Assembly: GCF_026339935.1 (NCBI RefSeq)
Contig: NZ_JAPEPX010000001.1
Coordinates: 2,881,001 to 2,945,000 of the forward strand
DNA length: 64,000 nucleotides
Source: Streptomyces sp. NBC_01551
Lineage (GTDB): Bacteria; Actinomycetota; Actinomycetes; Streptomycetales; Streptomycetaceae
Direction: 5' to 3'
The notes under the pieces were generated by a model. It saw only the letters and a list, made by a program, of their open reading frames with translations, was not told the origin of the DNA and ran no database searches. Below, piece by piece: positions 51,943 through 61,353 of the stretch. Position numbers and translations under genes: made by a program. Position 1 is the first letter of the stretch; each line of letters starts with the position of its first letter.

Positions 51943-52692
51943 TCACGATCCGGCCAGAGCCACGTTCGTACCGCCCAGCGTGAGGTGCACGCCGGCCTCG
52001 TCCGAGGTCAGGGCGGACAGCTGGAGCCCGGCCGGCAGACCGTCCTCCAGCCGGCGGTCGAAGTCGGTCTTCTTGCGGATCATGCCCTCGATCCCGGGGA
52101 CGCCCTCACCCGGGACCTGGTCGGCGCGCACCCGGACGATCTTGCCGCTCTTGCCGCCCTTGCCGCCCTTGCCGCCCTTGGAGTCCGGGGCGTCCACGAG
52201 CGTGACGCTCGACACGACGCTGCGCGTGAGCTTGCGCCCGAGCACGTCCACCTTCGCGGTCACCTTCACCTTGCCGGGGGTGCCGCCGTACGTCAGGGTC
52301 ACGCCGTCGCTCTGCGAGGCCGCGGTCAGGTCCGCGTACGTGATGAGGGCGGTGCCCTCCGCCCGATCGGCGGTGCCCCCGCTGTAGTTCCCGTCGATCT
52401 TCACGCCGTGGAAGCTGGCGTCGAGCCGCGAGAGCCGCGTCTTGCGGCCGTCGGCGGTCGCCTCGACGTCCGTGAGCTTCAAGTCGACCCGGTCGAGGTC
52501 GCGGCTGAGCGCCTGGGTGAGGAACGGGAAGCCGTGGATCTCCACCTCGGCACCGCCCACCTGCCCCTGGCCCGCCTGCTGCACGCGCTCGGCCAGCCGG
52601 TTCTCGGCGTAGCCCACCGCCCAGCGGTCGGCGCCCGCGAGGAGCGCGCCCAGCACCACTCCGATGATCACAACGACACGCAGTGCGCGCAC
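51943..52692 (-). CDS. LmeA-family phospholipid-binding protein (DUF2993)
   Basis: 249 residues from a GTG with GGAGGG 5 nt upstream. One N-terminal helix (RVVVIIGVVLGALLAGADRWA) acts as signal anchor. The DUF2993 domain follows, with ENRLAERVQQ, VEIHGFPFLTQALSRDLDRVDLKL and the terminal GVHLTLGGTNVAL. In mycobacteria LmeA binds phospholipid in the periplasm and helps lipomannan maturation; the Streptomyces role is not known. A short KGGKGGKGGKSGK repeat interrupts the domain. It is preceded by three direct repeats. Confidence 0.83.
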   Translation of the reverse strand: MRALRVVVIIGVVLGALLAGADRWAVGYAENRLAERVQQAGQGQVGGAEVEIHGFPFLTQALSRDLDRVDLKLTDVEATADGRKTRLSRLDASFHGVKIDGNYSGGTADRAEGTALITYADLTAASQSDGVTLTYGGTPGKVKVTAKVDVLGRKLTRSVVSSVTLVDAPDSKGGKGGKGGKSGKIVRVRADQVPGEGVPGIEGMIRKKTDFDRRLEDGLPAGLQLSALTSDEAGVHLTLGGTNVALAGS

Positions 52693-52710
52693 GTCGTCCC
52701 TCCCCCTGTA

Positions 52711-52749
52711 GATCGGTACGTCAGATCGGTACGTCCGGATCGGTACGTC
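52711..52749. repeat. Three direct repeats GATCGGTACGTC
   Basis: The 12-mer occurs exactly at 52711, 52724 and 52738 (spacing 13 and 14), 19-57 nt upstream of the LmeA start. It could be an operator array or an unstable promoter repeat. Confidence 0.7.
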
Positions 52750-52829
52750 CGCCCTAGTGGAACATGTCGTGACCATGCCGTGACCTGGGGGGTGGGACGG
52801 ACCGGCGGCGGACCGCCGGTCCCGGAACC

Positions 52830-54287
52830 TCAGGCCACGACCCGACCGATCAGGTACACGACGGGCGCCGCCACGGCCAGCGGCAGCGCGACCCCGGCCG
52901 TCATGTGCACGAACTTCGACGGGTAGTCGTACGCGGCCACCCGCAGGCCGACCAGCGCGCACACCCCGGCGGCCAGGCCGACCAGCGCCCCGCCCGCCCC
53001 GACGCCGGTGATCGTGCCGAGGGCGATGCCCGCGCCGGCCGCGGCGGCCAGCGAGACGCCGACGGAGGGCGCGGTCGGCAACGGCAGCGCCCGGGCGAAG
53101 ACGGCGACCGCGACGGCGGCCGCGCCCACGCTGACGGCGTCGGAGTCGGCGGCCAGGTACCCGGCGCAGACGATGGCGAGGGCGGCCGAGGCCACCGACG
53201 CCATCAGGCCGTACATCCGCTCGTCCGGGTCCGCGTGGCTGCGCAGCTGGAGCACCAGCGTGAGCAGCACCCAGGCGCCGAGGGTGCCGATGATCGCGCC
53301 GGGTCCGTACGTACGGTCCACCGCGAGCACCGCGACATCGGCGACGAGGGCTCCGAGGAAGGCGAGGGCGATGCCCTGGCGGGCGGGCCACATGCCGTTG
53401 AGGCGGAACCAGCCGGCGGCCGTCAGGCCCTGGAGGGCGATCAGCGGCACCAGCAGCGCGTACTGCCCGAGGGCCGCGGCCACGGCGAGCAGGATGCCGA
53501 GCGCGGCGGTCAGCAGGGCCGACTGCGGACCGGGGTCGATGATCGGCGACCGGCCCTCGGCGCGGGCCTGGGCGGGGTCGACGGCGCGCAGCGTGTTGCC
53601 GGCCAGCGTGGGCGGGGAGTACTCGGGCTCCTCGGCGGGCTCCGCCGCGGCGGCCACCGGGGCAACCGGGGCCACCGGCTCCACGGGCGCGGCCGCCTGC
53701 GGCGGGAGGTAGGCGGTCTCGGCCCACTCCTGCACGGGCGCCGCCGGGGCGGGCGCGGGGGCCTCGTCCCGGAACCAGCCGTCGGGCGCGGCCATCTGCT
53801 GCGGGGCCGTCTGCTGCGGGGGCTCCTGGTACGGCGGCAGGTACGCAGTCTCGGCCGCGGCCTCCGGCCAGGGCGCCGCCGCGGGGGCCGGGGCAGGCGC
53901 GGGCGCCGGGTCCCGGAACCAGCTGTCCGGCGCGGCCATCTGCTGCCGAGGAGGCTGCGGGGCCTGCTGCTGGGCCTGCTGCGGGTGCTGGGGCTCCTGG
54001 TACGGAGGCAGGTACGCCGTCTCGGCCGCGGCCTGAGACCAGCCCGTACCCGTACCGTCCTGCGGGTCCTGCGGCCAGTCCTGCGCGGGAGCAGGCGAGG
54101 CCGCGGCCTCGTCGCGGAACCACCCCTCGGGCGCCACCGGCTGCCCGGGCACGCTGTCCAGGGGCGGGTGCACCGGCTGGTAGCTGGTGTCCCAGGTGTC
54201 CGACTGCCAGGTCTGGGTCCCGTACGGGTCCTGCTCCGGCCGGTGCTGCTGGTTCTGCTGTCGCTGCTGCTCTTCGGGAGTGCTCAT
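52830..54287 (-). CDS. Multi-pass membrane protein with repeated Pro/Gln-rich N-terminus
   Basis: 485 residues. The first ~240 are disordered with three copies of a unit made of (M/V)AAP(D/E)(G/S)WFRD, an Ala/Pro stretch and AETAYLPPYQEP. The rest has about nine to ten helices (e.g. LLTAALGILLAVAAALGQYALL, AIIGTLGAWVLLTLVLQL), resembling a CDP-alcohol/phosphatidate cytidylyltransferase-type membrane core without a recognisable active-site motif. Function is unknown. The two WFRD-containing motifs may be phosphorylation or protein-docking sites. The MoaD-like gene lies 10 nt upstream in the same direction, so they may be co-transcribed. Confidence 0.7.
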   Translation of the reverse strand: MSTPEEQQRQQNQQHRPEQDPYGTQTWQSDTWDTSYQPVHPPLDSVPGQPVAPEGWFRDEAAASPAPAQDWPQDPQDGTGTGWSQAAAETAYLPPYQEPQHPQQAQQQAPQPPRQQMAAPDSWFRDPAPAPAPAPAAAPWPEAAAETAYLPPYQEPPQQTAPQQMAAPDGWFRDEAPAPAPAAPVQEWAETAYLPPQAAAPVEPVAPVAPVAAAAEPAEEPEYSPPTLAGNTLRAVDPAQARAEGRSPIIDPGPQSALLTAALGILLAVAAALGQYALLVPLIALQGLTAAGWFRLNGMWPARQGIALAFLGALVADVAVLAVDRTYGPGAIIGTLGAWVLLTLVLQLRSHADPDERMYGLMASVASAALAIVCAGYLAADSDAVSVGAAAVAVAVFARALPLPTAPSVGVSLAAAAGAGIALGTITGVGAGGALVGLAAGVCALVGLRVAAYDYPSKFVHMTAGVALPLAVAAPVVYLIGRVVA

Positions 54288-54297
54288 CGGCTTCCGC

Positions 54298-54552
54298 TCA
54301 CCCGCCCGCGAACGGCGGGAGCACCTCGACGGTGCCCCCCTCGGTCAGCAGGACGGCATCGTGCGGGCGCTTGCCCACAGGCTCGTCGTTCACGAGGAAG
54401 GAGCAGCGCAGCAGGACTCGGGTCAGCTCCCCGGGGTGGCGTTCGCGCACCCCGTCGAGTGCCTCGGCCAGTGTCCGCGCCGAGTACGGCTCCTCCGCCG
54501 TCTTGGCCGCGGCCTTGGCCGCCGCCCAGTAGCGGATGGTTCCGGTTGCCAC
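54298..54552 (-). CDS. MoaD/ThiS-type sulfur-carrier protein
   Basis: 84 residues from a GTG with AGGAG 5 nt upstream. Ubiquitin-like beta-grasp fold (TIRYWAAAKAAAKTAEEPY, LLRCSFLVNDEPVGKRPHDAVLL) ending PPFAGG. The C-terminal Gly-Gly is needed for adenylation and thiocarboxylate formation. It carries sulfur for molybdopterin or thiamine-type synthesis. An ATG at 54591 also has GAGGG upstream and would add 13 residues. No MoaE or ThiG is nearby, so the pathway is open. Confidence 0.8.
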   Translation of the reverse strand: MATGTIRYWAAAKAAAKTAEEPYSARTLAEALDGVRERHPGELTRVLLRCSFLVNDEPVGKRPHDAVLLTEGGTVEVLPPFAGG

Positions 54553-54790
54553 TGCAGCTCCTATCGTCGGCTCTCTACCGTCGGCCTCCATGATGAACCC
54601 TCGGACCGCCCACCCCGGCGTGCCTCCGCGCGCCCCCCGTGCGCCGGGGCACCCCGACCGGAGCATCGACGAAGCCGCCGATCCGGTGAAAACGGGGCAT
54701 AGCCTGGGACTGGGCGTGTCGGGAACCACAGAAGACAGACAGCAAGAGCCTCTGCCCGCAAAGGGAGGGTGGGCTATTCTGGCGGCGTAG

Positions 54791-54823
54791 AGGATCCGGG
54801 CAACGTAGCCCCCGGGTCCTTTT
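54791..54823 (+). promoter_or_regulatory. Terminator-like hairpin with U-run in the glnR leader
   Basis: AGGATCCGGG pairs with CCCGGGTCCT (one G-U-type mismatch) and is followed by TTTT. TATTCT at 54774-54779 is a fitting -10, so transcription would begin just before the hairpin. It lies 217-185 nt before the glnR start. It may be an attenuator or the end of an upstream transcript. Confidence 0.5.
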
Positions 54824-54954
54824 GTGCTTTCAGCACGTTGAACGGAGCGAGAACAATGGCGCCGATCCGGGCCCCAGGGCGCGGGGCGGGGATGGGCGCC
54901 GACCGTACGAAGCAGTGCCGCGAAAGTCCTCGACGGGACCGAGGAGGAACCGAC

Positions 54955-55011
54955 GTGATGGACCAGCGAACCGTGCAGAACCGTCCGACCCGGGCAGGTG
55001 GTCGGGCATGA
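54955..55011 (+). CDS. 18-codon upstream ORF overlapping the glnR start
   Basis: GAGGAGG lies 7 nt before a GTG at 54955. The frame reads [18 protein letters not shown] and its TGA overlaps the glnR ATG (ATGA). glnR itself has only a weak ribosome site, so re-initiation from this short frame may set GlnR levels. The peptide is unlikely to have a function. A longer frame from an ATG at 54856 (with GGAG upstream) ends at the same stop. Confidence 0.5.
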   Translation: MMDQRTVQNRPTRAGGRA

Positions 55012-55823
55012 GCTCTCTTCTGCTGCTGACCAACGCCCTGCAGCCGTCGACCGAGGTGCTGCCCGCCCTCGGCCTGCTGCTGCACAACGTACGCGTGGCC
55101 CCCGCCGAGGGGCCGGCCCTGGTGGACACGCCGGGCGCCGACGTGATCCTCGTCGACGGGCGCCGCGACCTCCCGCAGGTGCGCTCCCTGTGCCAGCTGC
55201 TGCGCTCGACCGGGCCCGGCTGTCCGCTGATCCTCGTGGTCACCGAGGGCGGCCTGGCGGCCGTCACCGCCGACTGGGGCATCGACGACGTCCTCCTCGA
55301 CACCGCCGGACCGGCCGAGGTCGAGGCGCGGCTGCGGCTGGCCACCGGCCGCCAGCAGCTCGGCTCGGACGACTCCCCGATGGAGATCCGCAACGGCGAC
55401 CTGTCGGTCGACGAGGCGACGTACTCGGCGAAGCTGAAGGGGCGGGTCCTCGACCTCACCTTCAAGGAGTTCGAGCTGCTCAAGTACCTGGCGCAGCACC
55501 CGGGCCGGGTCTTCACGCGCGCCCAGCTGCTCCAGGAGGTCTGGGGCTACGACTACTTCGGCGGCACCCGGACGGTCGACGTGCACGTCCGGCGGCTGCG
55601 CGCGAAACTCGGCCCCGAGCACGAGTCGCTGATCGGCACGGTCCGCAACGTCGGCTACCGCTTCGTCACCCCGGAGAAGGTGGAACGGGCCGCGGCGGAG
55701 GCGGCCGCGCAGGCGGAGCGGCAGGCCGCGGCTCAGGCGGAGCGGCAGGCGGCGGCCGCCGTCACCCGGACGGACGAATCGCCCGTGATCGTCCAGTCGG
55801 CAGGACGGCCTGCCCAGAGGTAG
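55008..55823 (+). CDS. glnR: Global nitrogen regulator GlnR (OmpR-type, orphan)
   Basis: 271 residues beginning [20 protein letters not shown], the Streptomyces GlnR signature. The receiver keeps D50 ([13 protein letters not shown]) but lacks the normal acidic pocket, as in GlnR, which acts as an unphosphorylated dimer. The winged helix ends in [26 protein letters not shown]. No histidine kinase is adjacent. It controls glnA, amtB-glnK-glnD and nitrate genes. The C-terminus has a repetitive AAAQAERQ stretch. Translation is probably coupled to the small upstream frame. Confidence 0.95.
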   Translation: MSSLLLLTNALQPSTEVLPALGLLLHNVRVAPAEGPALVDTPGADVILVDGRRDLPQVRSLCQLLRSTGPGCPLILVVTEGGLAAVTADWGIDDVLLDTAGPAEVEARLRLATGRQQLGSDDSPMEIRNGDLSVDEATYSAKLKGRVLDLTFKEFELLKYLAQHPGRVFTRAQLLQEVWGYDYFGGTRTVDVHVRRLRAKLGPEHESLIGTVRNVGYRFVTPEKVERAAAEAAAQAERQAAAQAERQAAAAVTRTDESPVIVQSAGRPAQR

Positions 55824-55847
55824 GTCACCCCGCGTAGACTGCCGCGC

Positions 55848-56870
55848 GTGGCCAAGGTGACGCGGGATGACGTGGCACGACTTGCGGGTACGTCTACCGC
55901 CGTCGTGAGCTATGTCATCAACAACGGACCCCGGCCGGTTGCCCCGGCCACGCGCGAGCGTGTCCTCGCCGCGATCAAGGACCTGGGCTACCGCCCGGAC
56001 CGGGTCGCGCAGGCGATGGCGTCGCGGCGCACCGACCTCATAGGCATGATCGTCCCGGACGCGCGTCAGCCCTTCTTCGCGGAGATGGCGCACGCGGTCG
56101 AGCAGGCCGCCGCCGAGCGCGGAAAGATGGTGCTGGTCGGGAACTCCGACTACCGCACCGAGCGCGAGGTCCACTACCTGCGGGCCTTCCTCGGGATGCG
56201 GGTGTCGGGCCTGATCCTGGTCAGCCAGGGCATGAGCGAGCAGGCCGCCAGCGAGATCGAGGCCTGGGACGCCAGGGTGGTGCTGCTGCACGAGCGCCCG
56301 GAGGCGATCGACGACGTCGCGGTCGTCACGGACGACATCGGCGGCGCCCAGCTCGCCACCCGCCACCTGCTGGAGCACGGGCACGCGTACGTGGCCTGCA
56401 TCGGCGGCGTCGAGAACACCCCCTCCGTCGGCGACCCGGTCGCCGACCACGTCGAGGGCTGGCGGCGGGCCATGCAGGAGTCGGGCCGCTCGACCGAGGG
56501 CCGGCTCATCGAGGCCCCGTACAACCGCTACGACGCGTACACCGTCGCGCTGGAGGTGCTGGCCCGGCCGGACCGCCCGACGGCGATCTTCTGCGCCACC
56601 GACGACCAGGCCATCGGCGTGCTGCGGGCGGCGCGTGAGCTGCGCATCGACGTGCCCGGTGAGCTGGCGGTGGCGGGCTTCGACGACGTCAAGGAAGCGG
56701 CGCTGACGGACCCGCCGCTGACGACGGTCGCCTCGGACCGCCCGGCGATGGCCCGCGCGGCCGTGGACCTGGTGCTGGACGACGCCCTGCGCGTGGCCGG
56801 CTCCCGCCGCGAGCGCCTGAAGCAGTTCCCCTCGGCCCTGGTCGTCCGCCGCTCCTGCGGCTGCCGCTGA
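55848..56870 (+). CDS. LacI-family transcriptional regulator
   Basis: 340 residues from a GTG. The helix-turn-helix [22 protein letters not shown], hinge [22 protein letters not shown] and periplasmic-binding-protein-like domain ([30 protein letters not shown]) are complete. The effector is unknown; no sugar operon is adjacent. TAGACT 7 nt before the GTG suggests a leaderless mRNA. A Cys-rich end (RRSCGCR) is unusual. It follows glnR closely (24 nt), with its own likely promoter. Confidence 0.9.
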   Translation: MAKVTRDDVARLAGTSTAVVSYVINNGPRPVAPATRERVLAAIKDLGYRPDRVAQAMASRRTDLIGMIVPDARQPFFAEMAHAVEQAAAERGKMVLVGNSDYRTEREVHYLRAFLGMRVSGLILVSQGMSEQAASEIEAWDARVVLLHERPEAIDDVAVVTDDIGGAQLATRHLLEHGHAYVACIGGVENTPSVGDPVADHVEGWRRAMQESGRSTEGRLIEAPYNRYDAYTVALEVLARPDRPTAIFCATDDQAIGVLRAARELRIDVPGELAVAGFDDVKEAALTDPPLTTVASDRPAMARAAVDLVLDDALRVAGSRRERLKQFPSALVVRRSCGCR

Positions 56871-56979
56871 CACTCCGCGCACCCCGGCCCCCGTCCGCGA
56901 CGCCACCGCCGGTCGGGGCAGCCCAAGACCCGGCGGCCCGGGCGCGCTTATATCCGGCATACGAGGTTCTGTCGGGCTT

Positions 56980-57006
56980 CTCAGCGGGCGCTCAGGAAGC
57001 TCTCAT
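56980..57006 (+). promoter_or_regulatory. Three 11-bp-spaced CTCAG direct repeats before the HtrA-type protease
   Basis: CTCAG (56980), CTCAG (56991) and CTCAT (57002) are exactly one helical turn apart, the arrangement bound by OmpR-family regulators. CTCAG is also the core I recall for mycobacterial MprA boxes. An MprA-like regulator gene lies 1.2 kb downstream. The array ends 24 nt before the protease ATG. Confidence 0.6.
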
Positions 57007-57029
57007 CATTCGCGACCAGAGTCATAGCC

Positions 57030-58172
57030 ATGACCGACAGCTTCCGCCGCGAAGGCGAGTACCCGCATCACCCGCAGGAGAACTCCCCGGCCCAGCCCGC
57101 GCCGTTCGGCGACGACTGGCAGCGCGGACGCGACCGGCTCGCGCAGGACACCGCCTACCCCCCGCCCCCCGCGTACGCGCCCCCGGCGCCGGCGCCGGGC
57201 TGGCACGAGGCCCACCAGCTCCCCGGCCCGCTCCCCGGCCCGGCTGACCCGGCGGCCCCGGCCCCCGTCGGCCCCGCCCACGCGGCCCGCGCCAAACGCC
57301 CCGTAGCCCTCCTCGCCACCGTCGCCCTCGTCGCCGCGCTCATCGGCGGCGGCACGGCGGCCGCCGTCGAGCAGTTCCTCGGCGACAAGGCCCCCGGCTC
57401 CGCGGGCGGCTTCCCCGGCACCAACGTCTCGCAGTCCAGCACCGGCTCGGTCGCCGGCGTGGCCGAGCAGGTCAGCCCCTCCGTCGTCCGCATCGACACC
57501 CGCACCAGCCAGGGCACCGGCACCGGATCCGGCATCGTCCTCACCGCCGACGGCGAGATCGTCACCAACAACCACGTCGTCAGCGGCGCCTCCGCGATCC
57601 AGGTGACGATGAGCGACGGCAAGAAGTACGACGCCAAGCTCGTCGGCACCGACCCCGACAAGGACCTCGCGCTCATCAAGCTCCAGGGCGCGTCCGGCCT
57701 CAAGCCGGCCAAGCTCGGCAACTCCGACGGTCTCAAGGTCGGCGAGCAGGTCGTCGCCATCGGCTCCCCCGACCGCCTCACCGGCACCGTCACCAGCGGC
57801 ATCGTCTCCGCCCTGAACCGCGAGGTGAACGTACCGAAGTCCGAGCAGCAGGCCCCGCGCAGCCGCCAGGGCACCGACGGGTGGCCCTTCTCGTACGACG
57901 GACAGCAGTTCAACGGGAACACCGGCTCGGACACCACCTCGTACAAGGCGATCCAGACCGACGCCTCCCTCAACCCCGGCAACTCCGGCGGCGCCCTCGT
58001 CAACCTGAACGGCGAGATCGTCGGCATGCCCTCCGCGATCTACTCGCCCGCCGGCGACAGCTCCAGCGCCGGCAGCGTCGGCCTCGGCTTCGCCATCCCG
58101 GTGAACACCATCAAGGCCGACCTGGCCGCCCTCCGCAACGGCAGCGGCACCGGCGGCGGCACCGGCGCCTAG
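57030..58172 (+). CDS. HtrA/PepD-type membrane-anchored serine protease without PDZ domain
   Basis: 380 residues. A Pro-rich cytoplasmic N-terminus (~1-90), one helix (VALLATVALVAALIGGGTAAAV, ~92-115) and an extracellular trypsin-like domain. The triad is H182 (VTNNHVVSGA), D212 (KDLALIKL) and S319 (NPGNSGGALV). The family usually ends with one or two PDZ domains; this one stops soon after the protease core with a GSGTGGGTGA tail. It probably degrades misfolded proteins outside the membrane. The next two genes encode an MprA/MprB-like pair, giving a PepD-MprAB-like stress cluster. Confidence 0.9.
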   Translation: MTDSFRREGEYPHHPQENSPAQPAPFGDDWQRGRDRLAQDTAYPPPPAYAPPAPAPGWHEAHQLPGPLPGPADPAAPAPVGPAHAARAKRPVALLATVALVAALIGGGTAAAVEQFLGDKAPGSAGGFPGTNVSQSSTGSVAGVAEQVSPSVVRIDTRTSQGTGTGSGIVLTADGEIVTNNHVVSGASAIQVTMSDGKKYDAKLVGTDPDKDLALIKLQGASGLKPAKLGNSDGLKVGEQVVAIGSPDRLTGTVTSGIVSALNREVNVPKSEQQAPRSRQGTDGWPFSYDGQQFNGNTGSDTTSYKAIQTDASLNPGNSGGALVNLNGEIVGMPSAIYSPAGDSSSAGSVGLGFAIPVNTIKADLAALRNGSGTGGGTGA

Positions 58173-58220
58173 CCTGTAAGCCAGCCCCGTACCCCGCCGC
58201 CGCACCCCCGAAGGACCGAG

Positions 58221-58952
58221 ATGACCGCCGAAGGCACCTCGCAGCGCATCCTCGTCGTCGACGACGAGCCGGCCGTCCGCGAGGCCCTGCGCCGCAGCCT
58301 CGCCTTCGAGGGGTACGGGGCACAGACCGCCGTCGACGGCCTCGACGCCCTCGACAAGGCGGCCTCGTACGCCCCGGACCTGATCGTCCTCGACATCCAG
58401 ATGCCCCGGATGGACGGCCTGACGGCGGCCCGCCGGCTGCGCGCCGCCGGCAGCACCACCCCGATCCTGATGCTGACCGCCCGCGACACCGTCGGCGACC
58501 GCGTCACCGGCCTCGACGCGGGCGCCGACGACTACCTCGTCAAGCCCTTCGAGCTGGACGAGCTGTTCGCCCGCGTCCGCGCCCTGCTGCGCCGCAGCGC
58601 GTACGCCGCCCCGGCGGCCGGCGGGGCGGCGCCCGAGGACACGCTGACCTTCGGCGACCTCCGGATGGACCTCGCCACCCGCGAGGTCACCCGGGGCGGC
58701 CGCCCGGTGGAGCTGACCCGCACCGAGTTCACACTGCTGGAGATGTTCCTGGCGCACCCCCGCCAGGTCCTGACCCGCGAGCAGATCCTCAAGACCGTCT
58801 GGGGCTTCGACTTCGAGCCCAGCTCCAACTCCCTGGACGTGTACGTGATGTACCTGCGCCGCAAGACCGAGGCGGGCGGGGAGTCCCGGATCGTCCACAC
58901 CGTGCGCGGGGTGGGCTACGTACTGCGCGCGGGCGAGAGCGGTCCCGAGTGA
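58221..58952 (+). CDS. OmpR-family response regulator, MprA-like
   Basis: 243 residues. Receiver with [11 protein letters not shown], phosphoacceptor D58 ([13 protein letters not shown]) and Lys in [11 protein letters not shown]. The winged helix has [26 protein letters not shown] and a C-terminal [11 protein letters not shown]. Its closest known system by order and motif is MprA of mycobacteria. It probably binds the CTCAG repeats upstream of the protease gene. AAGGA lies upstream of the ATG. It overlaps the kinase gene by 4 nt (GTGA). Confidence 0.92.
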   Translation: MTAEGTSQRILVVDDEPAVREALRRSLAFEGYGAQTAVDGLDALDKAASYAPDLIVLDIQMPRMDGLTAARRLRAAGSTTPILMLTARDTVGDRVTGLDAGADDYLVKPFELDELFARVRALLRRSAYAAPAAGGAAPEDTLTFGDLRMDLATREVTRGGRPVELTRTEFTLLEMFLAHPRQVLTREQILKTVWGFDFEPSSNSLDVYVMYLRRKTEAGGESRIVHTVRGVGYVLRAGESGPE

Positions 58953-60400
58953 GCCGCTCCCCGTTGAACCCGCTCGTCCGGTTCCGCGCCCTGCCCCTGC
59001 GCTCGCGCCTCGCACTGCTGGTCACGGTCGCGGTCGCGGTGGCCGTCGCGGCCGTCGCCGCCGTCTCGTGGGTGATGGTCCGCACGCAGCTGCGCGATCA
59101 GCTCGACCGCTCGCTGATGGCGACCAACCCGAACCAGCAGGTCGTACGGGTGCTGCGGGAGGGCTGTGTCACCGCGCCCGCCCGGCCGTCCCAGGAGATC
59201 GCCGGGAACCTGAACGCGACCGTCCAGATCGTCACCGCCGACGGCGGCCACTGCTGGGTGGGCGGCATGTCCACGCTGCCCGTCACCACCATCGACCGCG
59301 AGGTCGCCGGGGGCAAGCGGCCGCCCACCCTGCACGACGTGACGACCACCGACGGCACCGCGATGCGCGTCTACACCCTGACCGCGCAGGCGAACGGCCA
59401 GCTGTTCGCGATCTCCATCGCGAAGCCGCTCGCCGACATCGACAAGCCGCTGTCCACCCTGGCCTGGGTGCTGCTGCTGGTCAGCGGCATCGGTGTGGTC
59501 GGCGCGGGCGCGGCCGGCCTGTGGGTGGCCCGGACGGGGCTGCGGCCGGTCGACGAACTCACCGACGCCGTCGAGCACATCGCCCGCACCGAGGACCTCA
59601 CCGTACGGATCCCGGTGGAGGGCGAGGACGAGATCGCCCGCCTGTCCCAGTCCTTCAACGCGATGACGGCCGCGCTCGCCTCCTCCCAGGACCGGCAGGC
59701 TCAGCTGATCGCCGACGCCGGGCACGAGCTGCGCACCCCGCTGACCTCCCTGCGCACCAACATCGAGCTGCTCGCGCGCAGCGAGTCCACCGGCCGGGCC
59801 ATCCCGCCCGAGGACCGCCGGGAGCTGCTGGCCTCGGTCAAGGCGCAGATGACCGAGCTGGCCTCGCTCATCGGGGACCTCCAGGAGCTGTCCCGCCCGG
59901 ACGCGCCCGGGCACGCCCCGCTCCAGGTGGTCGCGCTGCACGAGGTCGTGCGCAGCGCGCTCTCCCGCGCCCGGCTGCGCGGCCCGGAGCTGCACTTCAC
60001 CGACGACCTGGCGCCCTGGTACGTACGGGGCGAGGCGGCGGCGCTGGAGCGGGCCGTGGTCAACGTGCTGGACAACGCGGTGAAGTTCAGCCCGCCGGGC
60101 GGCACGGTCGAGGTGGCGCTGCGGGCCGGCGAGCTGACCGTAAGGGATCACGGGCCGGGCATCCCGGCGGAGGACCTGCCGCACGTGTTCGAGCGGTTCT
60201 GGCGCTCCTCCTCGGCCCGCGCCCTGCCCGGCAGCGGGCTGGGCCTGTCGATCGTGGACCGTACGGTGCGCCGCGCGGGCGGCAGCGTCGAGCTGCGGGC
60301 GGCCCCGGCGGGCGGGGCGGGCACGGAGGCGGTGCTGCGCGTCCCGGGCGCGCCGACGCCGCCGCCGCCGGAGCAGCCGTCAGTTGTGCCGCAGCAGTGA
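58949..60400 (+). CDS. Sensor histidine kinase, MprB-like
   Basis: 483 residues. Two helices (~18-42 and ~168-192) enclose an extracytoplasmic sensor loop of about 125 residues with two Cys ([13 protein letters not shown]). HAMP, HisKA with H259 ([16 protein letters not shown]) and HATPase ([44 protein letters not shown]) follow. It senses envelope conditions and phosphorylates the regulator encoded just before it. A GTG at 58949 is the start. The gene overlaps the convergent phospholipase gene by 21 nt. Confidence 0.92.
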   Translation: MSRSPLNPLVRFRALPLRSRLALLVTVAVAVAVAAVAAVSWVMVRTQLRDQLDRSLMATNPNQQVVRVLREGCVTAPARPSQEIAGNLNATVQIVTADGGHCWVGGMSTLPVTTIDREVAGGKRPPTLHDVTTTDGTAMRVYTLTAQANGQLFAISIAKPLADIDKPLSTLAWVLLLVSGIGVVGAGAAGLWVARTGLRPVDELTDAVEHIARTEDLTVRIPVEGEDEIARLSQSFNAMTAALASSQDRQAQLIADAGHELRTPLTSLRTNIELLARSESTGRAIPPEDRRELLASVKAQMTELASLIGDLQELSRPDAPGHAPLQVVALHEVVRSALSRARLRGPELHFTDDLAPWYVRGEAAALERAVVNVLDNAVKFSPPGGTVEVALRAGELTVRDHGPGIPAEDLPHVFERFWRSSSARALPGSGLGLSIVDRTVRRAGGSVELRAAPAGGAGTEAVLRVPGAPTPPPPEQPSVVPQQ

Positions 60401-61276
60401 GGCCACCAGGCCCGGCCGGGTGTTGGGGAAGTCCATCGGGACGATCCCGAGCCCGGTCCGGCCGGCGAGCTCCGCGCCGTCGACGAAGGCGTGCACCTGC
60501 GGGCCCAGCCGGTCGGAGTTCCAGCGCGGCGGCATGTACGCGGCCGTGCTGACGTAGTTCACGAAGAGCTTGCCGGGCTGCTGCACGGCCCGGCGGAACT
60601 GGTTCTCGATCTTGCCGCGCTTGGCGAACGGCTCGGCGTTCCAGTCGTCCTGGATGTCGAAGACGCTGCCGTCCCCGTAGCGCAGGCCGGGCAGCCCGCC
60701 GTTGTCGGCCAGCAGCACGACCTTGCCCCGGGCCTGCCCGAGGGAGGGCAGCGCGTCCGCGATCCGGAACAGGGGCCGCCAGCCCCGGTTGTCGAGGTAG
60801 TCGTCGAAGACGGCGCGGAACGTCGCGTCGCTCTCCCCGGAGTACTCCTGCTTGAGGCGCATCAGCACCGTCTCGGAGGGGTGCGCGGCCAGGAAGTTCC
60901 AGCAGGCCACGAGGACGTCACCGAACATCAGGTCCTGGAAGAAGGCCGCGTGGTGGATGGCGAAGGAGCCGCCGGTGACGCGGCAACGGACATCCAGGAA
61001 CCGGATCCCGGAGTCGAGCTGCTGGGCGATCGAGGTGTTCTGGCAGGCGACGTAGAGCCCGCCCTTGGTGGCGCCCGAGTCGTGGGTGCCGGGGATGGTC
61101 ATCCGATGGAGGGCGGTGGAGTCCCCCAGTCCGGCCATCCAGTCCTGGGTCCCCAGGGCGCGCGCCGCGGCCGTGCCCGCGGAGGCCGTGCCCGCCGCGG
61201 CGAAGCTCACCGCCGCGCCCGCGCCCGCCGCGATCGCTCCGGCGAGGAATCTCCGCCGGTCCATTCCGCTGCCCAT
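60380..61276 (-). CDS. Secreted PI-PLC-like phosphodiesterase, Tat substrate
   Basis: 298 residues. A twin-arginine-type signal (MDRRRFLAGAIAAGAGAAVSF) directs Tat export. The PLC X-box has IPGTHDSGA (H65) and IRFLDVRCRVTGGSFAIHHAAFF (H108/H109), the general acid/base pair of bacterial PI-PLC. Expected to cleave phosphatidylinositol or glycosyl-PI; target lipids in Streptomyces include PI and PIMs. AAGGGG lies ahead of the ATG at 61276; an ATG at 61264 is an alternative. The 3' end overlaps the convergent kinase gene. Confidence 0.88.
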   Translation of the reverse strand: MGSGMDRRRFLAGAIAAGAGAAVSFAAAGTASAGTAAARALGTQDWMAGLGDSTALHRMTIPGTHDSGATKGGLYVACQNTSIAQQLDSGIRFLDVRCRVTGGSFAIHHAAFFQDLMFGDVLVACWNFLAAHPSETVLMRLKQEYSGESDATFRAVFDDYLDNRGWRPLFRIADALPSLGQARGKVVLLADNGGLPGLRYGDGSVFDIQDDWNAEPFAKRGKIENQFRRAVQQPGKLFVNYVSTAAYMPPRWNSDRLGPQVHAFVDGAELAGRTGLGIVPMDFPNTRPGLVASLLRHN

Positions 61277-61353
61277 GCCCGCCCCTTCGCCGACCCGGTG
61301 GTGGGACGGGAGTATGGCGTGCGGAACCCGGCTTTACTACCCATCGGTACGGG

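Noticed and set aside
54856..55011. 51-codon frame upstream of glnR as an independent gene
   Set aside because: It has a fair ribosome site, but codon bias fades in its second half; kept only as part of the glnR leader.
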